This document shows positions 10,030 to 17,984 of a DNA stretch of 24,176 nt, one piece after another. The notes beneath the pieces are model-generated. The model was not told where the DNA came from. It saw only the letters and a program-made list of their open reading frames with translations, and searched no databases. The translations under genes and the position numbers were made by a program. Within the stretch, counting starts at the first letter, position 1, and each line of letters opens with the position of its first letter. The DNA is taken from NCBI GenBank assembly GCA_000310025.1, contig FN649742.1:910753-934928 (forward strand). Direction: 5' to 3'. Origin of the DNA: Ectocarpus siliculosus. Lineage: Eukaryota > Sar > Phaeophyceae > Ectocarpales > Ectocarpaceae.

Positions 10030-10125
10030 TTTGTCCGCCGTTGCAGGGCAGACAGTGATCCCTATCCCCCGTCTCTCTGCAGACACAGCAGCTGGTCTAG
10101 CGACTGAGCTACACCGATGCATGTA
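10030..10125 (-). mobile_element. tRNA-like sequence, possible SINE, inside the first intron of YbjN-like gene 2
   Basis: On the minus strand, 10113-10094 reads TGTAGCTCAGTCGCTAGACC, a close match to the tRNA D-arm / RNA polymerase III A box. It is followed by CTGC-TGTGTCT-GCAG, a 4-bp stem with a 7-base loop placed like an anticodon arm. The expected B box is degenerate (GGGATCACTGTC in place of GGTTCGANTCC). It cannot be a functional tRNA. I see no poly(A) tail or clear target duplication. Confidence 0.35.
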
Positions 10126-10474
10126 GTGGCAGGTCTCTCGGGGAGGGACACACAGAGTACCTCCTATTTTTTTCTCCTATAACGAAGAGGAGAAAGAGCC
10201 GCCCGAGGAAAATTCTCGGAAGGTTCTCACGTAGCAAGTTATGAGACTAGAGACCATAGGACTCCCCCGATCTGTGGACCGGTCCTTGACGTCAACCCTA
10301 CAGAGCCAAGCATCCACGCATATGTGAAACCGAAACTGGTTTCGAGGTGTGCGTTCCCAAAAAACACACCTGCGAATGATTGCTGTTGTGTCTATATTAA
10401 CGCATTCGCATCTGTTTCTCTCCCGCTCGCGCCAACGTCGACGACCTCATGTTCGTGCGGGTGTTGCCCATCAG

Positions 10475-10491
10475 TCATCGCCCAAACAGCG
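10475..10491 (+). CDS. YbjN-like protein 2, possible 17-base microexon
   Basis: Seventeen bases between GCCCATCAG and GCG|GTGAGT convert phase 1 to phase 0, as the model needs, and add V-I-A-Q-T-A. Upstream are a TATTAAC branch-site-like motif and a pyrimidine run (about 10410-10426). The same donor could instead close a 188-base exon opening at 10304 after CCCTACAG. It has the same frame and length class, but it reads a Cys- and Thr-rich peptide that looks like intron. I prefer the microexon; both remain possible. Confidence 0.35.
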
Positions 10492-11508
10492 GTGAGTGAA
10501 GACGATCTTGTGTAGCACTTCAAATAGATACGTGCCTCGTATTTCAGAAAGACGCCGTTAGGCGTTTCCAGCTACAGCAGTAGAATGAATGGCTTGTGTG
10601 CATGCTCCATGTGCTGCAAGAAGCTTCCATGTTGACTGGGTGGGCACTTCTGCGAAAACGGCGGTTTGTCAACGAGTGTCAGCCCGACATGTCGTGTTCG
10701 TGTACGGCATGGAGTTTTAGCCACAGCTGCGAAAAGGAATGCTGGAAACTCGATTGCTACTTGTTTTGAGCGTATAGCGGAAACGATGGAACCAGATATT
10801 TCTTTTATCGACGGTACACGTATACTACTGTAGCTTTTCTCACGTACTCACGCCCGCGGCCGCCGGAACATACATCCGAAAACAGGAAGCATAACTTCAG
10901 AAGAAGAGAAGAATAGCCTCCCCACACCATTTATGACCACGTACAGGACACAGCAGCTCGTTGCCCGTACCTGCGTGAGAACACGGAGGTCAGGAAGGCG
11001 CAAACGCCAATTTTTTTTCTCTCTCTCTCCCGTTGGTCAGACTTGAGAACAAGGGCTGAGTGACAAAACGAATCGCGGCCTCTGTCGCACACCACAATGT
11101 ACCTGATGAAAGCCCTATTAGGCAATGCTACCGGAAACCAAATTATACGTACATCGCGACTGTACCAGTGTTTTTCCACTCTGGTTCGGGAGAAATGTCT
11201 GCTTAATCTTTTTCATCTCGCTGTCTGTGTGTTTGACCTCATGACACATAACCCTAACCCTTGTCCTACGGGCAGAGAGGCAAAATGGATGACATGGTGT
11301 GTCGATGCCTGTATCGACCCCGAAGTTCGTAAAAAAAACATTCTTTCCCATGACGTTCTGACCCAGGTTAATGCCCTCGAGGGTGGGTGGGTGTGCGTGG
11401 TCTTTCGTGGGCACACTATATGTGCCATTACAGTTTACAGATACCCCCGCCCACAGTTGTTACGTCGCTCATCCAGCGTGTTGAGATCGTTGCCTAATTT
11501 GGAAGCAG
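10492..11508 (+). other. Intron of YbjN-like gene 2 (1017 bp)
   Basis: It runs from GTGAGTG to TTTGGAAGCAG. A 144-codon frame crosses most of it (11097-11531), but the peptide is rich in Cys, Trp and His with no motif, and it overlaps the exon A acceptor. I treat it as intronic. Confidence 0.45.
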
Positions 11509-11658
11509 GGTTCCGTGGAATCCGTGTTTGAAGACCGCCCTGATGGAGCAAGCAGCATGTCGTTCAAAACGATGGTCAACATGGCTGCCGTCGGCACACG
11601 TACGTACGACCCGGTCCAGTTCAAGTTCACATTTCATATCAAGCAGCCACTTCGTCAG
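11509..11658 (+). CDS. YbjN-like protein 2, exon A
   Basis: A 150-base exon of exactly 50 codons, phase 0 at both ends, opening after GGAAGCAG (AG at 11507-11508) and closing at CGTCAG|GTATGA. The peptide starts GSVESVFEDRPDGASSM and ends QFKFTFHIKQPLRQ. It aligns with exon A of the left gene: Gly at the start, a Ser-rich turn, then a hydrophobic strand ending in an F-x-x-x-I-x-Q-type motif. The right copy is eight residues longer in the middle. An ATG at 11557 lies inside, so an alternative start there is possible. Confidence 0.6.
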
Positions 11659-12174
11659 GTATGAAGAGTAGTTGAGGATTGCTCCTCTTCTATATTTCGA
11701 TATCCATCCACACACCTTGACAGACCTTCGACCGAAAGCTTCATGAAGACAAAGACTGGCATCGCGTTGCACCCGCTGTACTGGTCGCAGGGGCCAAGTT
11801 GTTTTGTTTTTTCACTAGGCACTGCATGCTGTGTGCGTAGCATGCAGAGCATAGTAGCAGGAGCATACCGCGCTACAATTGTTTTGATCTAGCCTCAGTT
11901 GGTTACGACATGGTCCGTGAAGCGGCTAGAGTAGTAGCGAGGGTACGGTAGCTTAATGATGGGAGTACTTTCGTGTGCATCCAGGATTTTGGCATAGGAG
12001 GATATACCTTAATTTAGCGGCTTGAATTACCCACCAGACCTACGTCGCGAGGTTCGTACGCAACGGTGCCAACATGGTATGGACTCAAGGGGTGACGACT
12101 TATTTGCCGTCTCAATTGGCCGTTTCCTGTTGCCTTCCGGTGCATACCCTAGTAGTAATCGTTTGCTTTTTTAG

Positions 12175-12358
12175 GATGACAAGACGACAATAGTATCTAG
12201 CCCAGAACCAGAGCAAACTACTGCATATCAACAGTATATGACACGAAGTGCATCCCGACCCTCGATGACAGGTGATAATATATTCGAAACCTCAATGGTC
12301 CCTGCCTACTCGGCAAATCCATGCCGTCCGACAATTCGTCTCGCAGGCCAATCACAGG
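12175..12358 (+). other. Possible cassette exon within the YbjN-like gene 2 intron
   Basis: It opens after a strong acceptor TTGCTTTTTTAG and closes at CACAGG|GTGAGT. In the phase left by exon A it reads 61 stop-free codons, Ser/Thr-rich (DDKTTIVSSPEPEQTTAYQQ...). It ends in phase 1 whereas exon B needs phase 0, so inclusion would shift the B exon out of frame. It is therefore either a regulatory (frame-breaking) exon, an alternative 3' end, or a coincidence. Confidence 0.3.
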
Positions 12359-12517
12359 GTGAGTCCAATTTCGACCTCTTTTTGCTGCACCCACGGTTTG
12401 ATCTCGACGCTAATATTGCTGAGTGCTTTTGGCTCATGGCACCAGGAGCACGAGACCACAACGCAGCAACACAGAGTCGTGCTCCAGGCAACACTCACAA
12501 TCCGAATTTTCCACCCC

Positions 12518-12543
12518 AACTGACTTGTGAAACCGATACTACC
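12518..12543 (+). repeat. 26-bp direct repeat, copy 1
   Basis: The 26 bases starting AACTGACTTGTGAAACC and ending ACTACC recur exactly at 12754-12779, 236 bases downstream. An AG acceptor-like site follows at CGCCTCTCAG (near 12580). Confidence 0.9.
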
Positions 12544-12753
12544 ACCCCCTGGCCACGAACGCCCGATGGCGCCTCTCAGAGTAGAGCTATGACTTTTAGT
12601 GTTACCAAACACCTCTCGTTGTCGCGCCCGAGACTGACTGGCCGCTCGCAAGACTTGCTGTTCCACCATCCTCTCCAAGGGGGCGCTGAAACAAACCAAG
12701 GCGACGCGTGCTTCGCCATGACAACAACTTCCTCGTTCTTTGGGCTGTTTGTT

Positions 12754-12779
12754 AACTGACTTGTGAAACCGATACTACC
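12754..12779 (+). repeat. 26-bp direct repeat, copy 2
   Basis: Exact second copy, ending 15 bases before the exon B acceptor. Its AACTGAC could be the branch site of the intron. The 210 bases between the copies have no terminal inverted repeat that I can see. Confidence 0.9.
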
Positions 12780-12794
12780 CACAAACCCGCGCAG

Positions 12795-13088
12795 TTGAAC
12801 GTTGGCACCCTCGAGGTCGACGACAGCGCTGACGTCTCCGTCTCCTTTAAGACGGCGGCAGAGTTCGGAGGCATCAACGACATCACGCCCGTGCTCACGT
12901 CCTTCATGAAGGCGCACGCCGGCGTTGGTTTGGACTGCTTCCGTGCGCTTACAGCAATTAAGTATGCGGACGTCGATGTCACCCACGCCCTGGGCATGAT
13001 CGGCATGGTCGGCCCTACGGGTGAAATGAGCACGCAAGCTGACGATAAGCTCTCGGCGATGCTGTCTGTGTTGTCAGCTCCCGCCTGA
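12795..13088 (+). CDS. YbjN-like protein 2, last exon (exon B)
   Basis: A 97-codon terminal exon after CCGCGCAG (AG at 12793-12794), phase 0, ending GCC TGA. It opens LNVGTLEVDDSADVSVSFKT, then AEFGGINDITPVL, then GLDCFRALTAIKY, and ends in a Met/Ser/Ala-rich tail (LSAMLSVLSAPA). It aligns along its length with 4469-4200: V-G, K-T, A-E-F-G, D-I, P, L, F, G-L, A-I and a late M-x-x-x-G are shared, roughly a third of positions, with one-residue gaps. The D-G-E-V-R-Y block typical of the family is altered to A-D-V-S-V-S, so this is the more diverged copy. Third positions are mostly G or C. The product is probably soluble. Confidence 0.72.
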   Translation: MNVGTLEVDDSADVSVSFKTAAEFGGINDITPVLTSFMKAHAGVGLDCFRALTAIKYADVDVTHALGMIGMVGPTGEMSTQADDKLSAMLSVLSAPA

Positions 13089-14835
13089 TGAGGTAATAGC
13101 GGAGGCTAAGGGCGGCATGTGTATGTGTGTACTGGGCTTACAGTAGTTGTGGCGAGACACACACGCATACAGTCAAAGGTGTCGGAAATCGCGCTTGCCG
13201 TCTCGGCATGCAGTTTGCGTGGAGGGCAGTAGCTCCGGCGTAGAATCGTCCGTGTTATCAATTCGCTGTGTATTGTTTTATTTTTGGTGGTAAATTTACT
13301 GGTTGCGGCGAATACGGATGGATGCGGTTGTTGCGTTTGGACCCCATCATCAAGCACACGACGAGTTGTAGGGTGAAGCCCACGAGTTGTAGGTTGATGA
13401 AACCATCGCGGGCTTCTTAATTATGTCGAACCAGTATCACGTCCTTCGATGATGAAGGCTTCGCACGTGGTTTGTTTTTGACATAATAACTCTCGAATGG
13501 CCCAATGAGGATCCAATATCCAATATGTATTTTTTTTTCTCTGCCTCCGCAAAGCCAACAACTGTTGGCATCATCGTGGATTCGAGCATGACGAAAATGT
13601 TGGAGGTGTGTACATGGGTGGTTAGACGGTCCTTTTGTCTGAGAACTGCAGCAGTACTGCTGTGTAACCTCGTGAGCTTCTAACGATACCCCTCACGAAA
13701 GCTCGACACTTCAAATTTCAGCCAAAAAATTGAGTACGTGTTATTTGGGTAGTTGGCGGATCGGAGTAGTAGATGAGAGGGTGAGAAGAATATGGTCGAC
13801 TGCTAGCTAGCTGTGGTTCGCCCTTGAGCTTCTTCGCAACACTGCTGATGCTGTACATATATTGCGCGAGACCGTGCGAGACCATGCCCGCGACAGCGGA
13901 CAGCAGCCCATTTAGTAATTAATTAGCGAACGCTTGTACCACGCTCAAGGTCGAATGGATGTGTTGAGGTATTGCACTACTCTCCACGCCATCAAAATGA
14001 TACGCCCAACGGCTAACAGACAGACCAAAAAAAAATGTACTTGAACGTAGCGAGAATCCAAAAATGTGCGTTCATCTCAGAGATGGATTCGTTGGGTCAT
14101 ACTACAACAGACTTTTGGAGTACATTGTCATATGCATAGGAGAAAAACAAAACAAAATGTATGTATACTTGTAGTGTATGCATCACCACAGCAGCAGTAG
14201 TCTGCCGTGAAGCCTATGACACAAGATAACACGCCCCCTGGACCAATTTTCGAAGCACGAATACCCCACGACGAAGAGGATGCAGAAATGAATTTTGTAC
14301 ATTTTCGGAATGCTCTCGACGAGACAGCTTCAACGATACCGTTTTCGGCGCTGTGACTCGTTCTGCTGTTGAGAAATCGAGATTTGAAAATCGGTTCAGG
14401 GGGTGTGTTATCTTGTGTTCATTCGGTAGTCTACCTTGTATCCCGGCCGTCGATGTAATTCGCATTTTTTACAGGACCTCGCCTCAAGCCTTGTTCTAGT
14501 CGCGATTTCCAGTCATCGTTGATCCCACGGTCGATGGCGCGATCGCACATGGCACCTTGGGACATGCACATGGCATCGGCTGAAGTAGGAAGACGAGCTG
14601 AAGAACCAAATGCGGCGGAACTGGGAAGAAAGCTTAAGCTTTGAAGCTTTTGTTGTGGTTCCGCCGCATGGCAGCAGTCCCGTCCTCGACGCCCCCACCT
14701 TGTTCCCTGTTCTCGATCTACACTTCTTACATCTTCACGCACGAACGGCGCTGCCACAGCACCGAAGGCACGGGACAGCAGAGAGTGGGGAAGACGAGCC
14801 GGGTTCGTCACTGAGGCGAATACAAGCCTTTAGAT
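13089..14835. other. Gene-free interval between YbjN-like gene 2 and the membrane-protein gene
   Basis: The left part should be the 3' untranslated region of YbjN-like gene 2. A 12-base ACGAGTTGTAGG repeats twice near 13360-13395. At 14462-14475 ATTTTTTACAG resembles a splice acceptor and could begin a 5' untranslated exon of the next gene, leading to its ATG at 14836. AAGCTT palindromes cluster near 14630-14650. No coding exon is evident. Confidence 0.35.
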
Positions 14836-14840
14836 ATGAG
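14836..14840 (+). CDS. Cys-rich membrane protein, start codon exon (ATG AG)
   Basis: The ATG is followed by AG and then a donor GTGCAA. Two spare bases match the single base contributed by the next exon (AG|A = Arg), which gives MRHKARVGTPQIAR followed by a hydrophobic run, a textbook signal peptide. The 105-base intron (14841-14945) is a multiple of three and stop-free, so unspliced transcripts would encode the same protein with 35 extra, mostly basic residues before the hydrophobic core. Confidence 0.45.
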
Positions 14841-14945
14841 GTGCAAGCTTTTTCGTATTGGGCAAGGAGATTCCTTTTTGCGCAGCTCGGAGGACGTTGA
14901 TCAAGGAGCCCGTCGCCTCCGCCTCCGCCGCCGCCTCCGCCGCAG

Positions 14946-15195
14946 ACATAAAGCCCGCGTTGGTACCCCCCAGATCGCCAGGGTGGTGCTGGCGGTAGTC
15001 GTCAGCTGTGTACTGCTCGGCGGAGGGTTAGCCGAGAATTGCTGTTCCGGGCCGGATGCTGAGGTCGAATGCGTCGAATCCGGGGTGGACTACCTAGGAG
15101 AGGTATGCAATCTGAGGAAAAGCTATCCGTTGTGTGTGTGCTACTGCTGTGGGTGCATGGCATCCTTGAAGTTTCGCTACGAAGTGTGCTCACAG
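14946..15195 (+). CDS. Cys-rich membrane protein, signal peptide and first half of ectodomain
   Basis: This exon opens after a (CCGCCT)n-type pyrimidine-rich tract ending GCCGCAG and closes at CTCACAG|GTACCA, phase 0. Residues 3-31 of the model form a signal peptide: basic start, hydrophobic VVLAVVVSCVLLGGGLA, likely cleavage before E-N-C-C. Ten cysteines follow, as CC, four single cysteines, a CCG-x-C cluster (CVCYCCGC) and a final C before S-Q. If the donor at 15196 is ignored, a stop (TGA 15205-15207) ends the frame three residues later, giving a small secreted Cys-rich peptide. I see no known disulfide-domain signature. Confidence 0.55.
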
Positions 15196-15622
15196 GTACC
15201 ATGGTGAAAGCGCTCTTCCAAATCTCAGAGGTTGCTGTAATGGCTTGTGTTCGGGCAGTACCAATAAACGTTGCCCCCGGATGTTATTTTCACGGACCCC
15301 CTCAGCATACATGGAGCGTACACACACGTGGATGAGGCTGACTCTTATGGCAAGCGAAAGTTGGCCCGACGGATTTTTTTGGACTGGAATACCCCCACCC
15401 CCCCTGATTTGCCACGGATTCGAGCAAGAGATAGACCTCTCACCACATCACCACAGAGTTCTCCCTCCATGATGGTCGGATCGTCACCAGAACTTGAAGG
15501 CTGTACGCACCACACCTATAGGCGTCTTTGAAGCTAGTGGTGACTGCTGTGGGGTCTCTGTGTGCTGAGAAATGTCAATCCATGTGAGCAAAAGTAAGAA
15601 TCCGTATGGAGAATCCGTAGGA

Positions 15623-15661
15623 GATGCTATACGATAGTTGGCGAAACTATCGTATAGCATC
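15623..15661 (+). repeat. 39-nt hairpin module, 17-bp stem with 5-nt loop
   Basis: GATGCTATACGATAGTT, GGCGA, then the complement of the first 17 bases. This module ends the left palindrome arm. A partial direct copy (starting GTTGGCGAAAC) follows at 15664-15688. Confidence 0.9.
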
Positions 15662-15702
15662 TAGTTGGCGAAACTATCGTATAGCATCTGTATATCATCT
15701 CT

Positions 15703-15741
15703 GATGCTATACGATAGTTTCGCCAACTATCGTATAGCATC
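15703..15741 (-). repeat. 39-nt hairpin module, inverted copy
   Basis: Same 17-bp stem, with the loop in reverse complement (TCGCC). It starts the right palindrome arm. Confidence 0.9.
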
Positions 15742-16105
15742 TCCTACGGATTCTCCATACGGATTCTTACTTTTGCTCACATGGATTGACATTTCTCAGC
15801 ACACAGAGACCCCACAGCAGTCACCACTAGCTTCAAAGACGCCTATAGGTGTGGTGCGTACAGCCTTCAAGTTCTGGTGACGATCCGACCATCATGGAGG
15901 GAGAACTCTGTGGTGATGTGGTGAGAGGTCTGTCTCTTGGTCGAATCCGTGGCAAATGAGGGGGGTGGGGGTATGCCAGCCCAAAAAAATCCGTCGGGCC
16001 AACTTTCGGTTGCCATAAGAGTCAGCCTGTGAGGAAAACAACAAAAAAAATGACGAGCGACCAACGAACTAACCGCTGAGGCATTGGCTACTGCTGTGGT
16101 AGTTA

Positions 16106-16902
16106 GGGTCGGTCTTAACGAAGAAATCAGATCTCGAAATCACGTTCAGATTTGGTTAAAAGACTGGAAGATCCACAGAACTCTTTCGTTGATTGGCTGA
16201 AATGTTATGGAACTCGTCGAATCTTTAGGACTTATAACAGGACGACCCAAAACCAAATCGGGATTTGAAAAAAGGTGAAATCATTTAATCGGATCCCGAT
16301 TTGGGTGAACAGCGTCCATAGTTGCGGGACCAAGGTCTACTCGCATACACGGCGCGCGCCCACCTACCCCCATCCACACGAACTCCATCCACCGCCGAGC
16401 ACAGAGGAAAGAAAGAGCACAAAAAGCCAACCCAAAGGGAGGGTGACTGCGCATCGTTGTTGCACGTGACTGGTCCCGAAAAAAAACGTGTGTGGGATGT
16501 GTTGGTCTGTGGGGCAATCTCCCGTGGGTTGCCGAACTTCAAATGCACAGACGAATTGGCGGCTTTCCGTCGGACGAGGGTCGATTCAAAGTGTCACATG
16601 CATAGACATCGTGTCAGTACCGCACAGAGGCATGTACGCGTTTGGTGTGTGCTTCTCGGGAGCGATAGCTCCCCATGTGGTGTGGCCACGTCATAACAGT
16701 ACGTCACAACAGCAATCTGGCAGTTGGCAAGCGACGGACCTCTCGGGTTGTTCGTCGTGGACTGCAGAGATTCGTTTCCATTTGGCAGATCTCTCGTTAA
16801 GACACACAGGCCATTTCTGTCCGGATTTGGGTAGATCCGACTCTTTGATTCTTATATCGAAATTGTGATTTCGAGATCTGATTTCTTCGTTAAGAACGAC
16901 CC
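16106..16902. mobile_element. 797-bp MITE with 38-bp terminal inverted repeats and TTA target duplication (PIF/Harbinger-like)
   Basis: The termini GGGTCGGTCTTAACGAAGAA... (16106-16143) and their complement (16865-16902) pair over 38 bases with one mismatch. TTA lies directly outside both ends (16103-16105 and 16903-16905) in the same orientation, so it is a duplication and not part of the inverted repeat. A 3-bp TWA target site with G-rich termini is the usual mark of the PIF/Harbinger superfamily. The interior frames (16322-16696, 16488-16868) have no transposase motif, so the element is non-autonomous. Confidence 0.82.
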
Positions 16903-17106
16903 TTACGGTATGCATACCTGCGTTAGGTTATCTCGGACCGCCCCCGAGTAGAGCATATCAATGATACACACGCGGGGGCGCACTGCTGCACAGCTGTTTG
17001 AACTGAACTTGAATGTAATTACCTACAGTTAGGCTTGTGTACCATAGCCAATCCACCGGCTTTTACCTTGCACCTCCGTATTTACCAAGGGTTTACTTGG
17101 TAATTT

Positions 17107-17270
17107 TTCCGCCGTTGAATATTACTGCCGTGGTGGGCGGTCCCGGTAATCCACCGTTTTACCGTCGTTTTATTGTTTTACCGCCTCCGCCAATAGCGAT
17201 ACCGCCGAAAAACGCGTTACCGCCTACCGCCAAAACACTTCCGCCATGTAGGTACGTTACCGCCGAACGA
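17107..17270 (+). repeat. Degenerate TTACCGCC-rich sequence
   Basis: ACCGCC or a one-base variant recurs about ten times at irregular spacing (TTACCGCC, ATACCGCC, CTACCGCC, TTTCCGCC). It is probably a decayed short tandem repeat, directly upstream of the tRNA-like stretch. Confidence 0.5.
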
Positions 17271-17271
17271 T

Positions 17272-17356
17272 TTGCTGAGTGAGTAGAGGTCTAGCCTCGA
17301 CTGCTCTACAACCAGCGTGAATCAGGAGTTCGAGTCCACGTGTGGACGTACTTTTT
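17272..17356 (+). mobile_element. tRNA-like sequence with A and B boxes, possible SINE head
   Basis: TTGCTGAGTGAGTAGAGG resembles an A box. GTTCGAGTCC at 17328-17337 is a near-perfect B box about 50 bases downstream, and TTTTT at 17352-17356 could end a polymerase III transcript. The T-stem does not pair beyond one or two bases, so it is not a functional tRNA. No tail or target duplication was identified. Confidence 0.42.
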
Positions 17357-17984
17357 CCGGCCATTTCTTTTCATGAAGTATGTGTTCTTTGGTTCGGGTT
17401 TGTTTCCGGGAGAACCATTGAATATATTGAGTGGACAGGGCAGCGTTTTAGCTAGGGGCTAATTTGGGATATTCGGCCTGATTTTGGGAGAAAAGCACTC
17501 CAAAATTGTGAATAACACGTGTATTTCACCTGTTGTTTATCGTTAAACAGTCTCAGGGAGGGTGACAAGTGGAATTTACCACTCGAACACTCGCCTGACA
17601 GCCAAAACAAGGGCCCAAAAACATTTCTCGCCTTCGGCCGCGCTAAAAAACGTGCGCCCAAAATTTTTCGAGTGCGGAAAGCCGCACCCGGGCCTTCGGC
17701 CTACCCAAGGAATGTTCCGAGAACTGGTATTCCGACATGGAGACCATTACACTCGACCAAGTTGTTAGCACTACTGACAAGAAAATGCGCCGTTGAGATC
17801 TGTCTCTTCCGCAGTCTTTGGCCGCTTGCCGAGGTTAGACGCGTAGACGCGGAAGAGCCTTCGACTCTCCTCCCTCTGCCCTCTGGTCGCTACTTCTCTC
17901 CTCGTTTACATATCAAGGAACGAAACAAGCCACCCCTGTGAATACTAATTACTGCAACGGCACCGGCCTCTGGCTCTGACAGGA
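17357..17984. other. Unassigned intronic sequence with small hairpins
   Basis: A 140-codon plus-strand frame (17519-17941) crosses it but has no motif. Short GC hairpins occur (for example GTGCGG-AAAG-CCGCAC near 17671), and CTTCGGCC appears twice within about 70 bases. I do not call a gene. Confidence 0.3.

Larger units (their letters stand above)
11659..12794 (+). other. Intron of YbjN-like gene 2 (1136 bp) with an internal splice-bounded frame
   Basis: The intron runs GTATGA to CCGCGCAG and corresponds in position and phase to the 1754 bp intron of the left paralog. It contains a well-bounded open segment (12175-12358) and a pair of 26-base direct repeats next to the acceptor, both listed separately. 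Confidence 0.5.
15335..16028. repeat. 694-bp near-perfect palindrome
   Basis: Left arm 15335-15661 and right arm 15703-16028 are reverse complements with only a handful of differences, mostly near the outer ends (for example CAAGCGAAAG versus CAACCGAAAG). The 41-base centre is itself built from a fragment of the arm tip. The outer limit is AGGCTGACTCTTATGGCAA. No target duplication is convincing. The arms contain stop-free frames, which are mirrored on the other strand and not evidence of genes. Confidence 0.92.

Noticed and set aside
9562-10122. 186-codon minus-strand frame
   Set aside because: It overlaps the first exon of YbjN-like gene 2 and the tRNA-like stretch; the peptide shows no motif and has intron-like composition.
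11249-11262. AACCCTAACCC, telomere-like
   Set aside because: Under two units inside an ordinary interval; no array.
16322-16868. Two ~125-codon frames inside the MITE
   Set aside because: No transposase catalytic motif or helix-turn-helix visible; internal MITE sequence is usually non-coding.
17270-17356. A functional tRNA gene
   Set aside because: A and B boxes are present, but the T-stem and acceptor stem do not pair.
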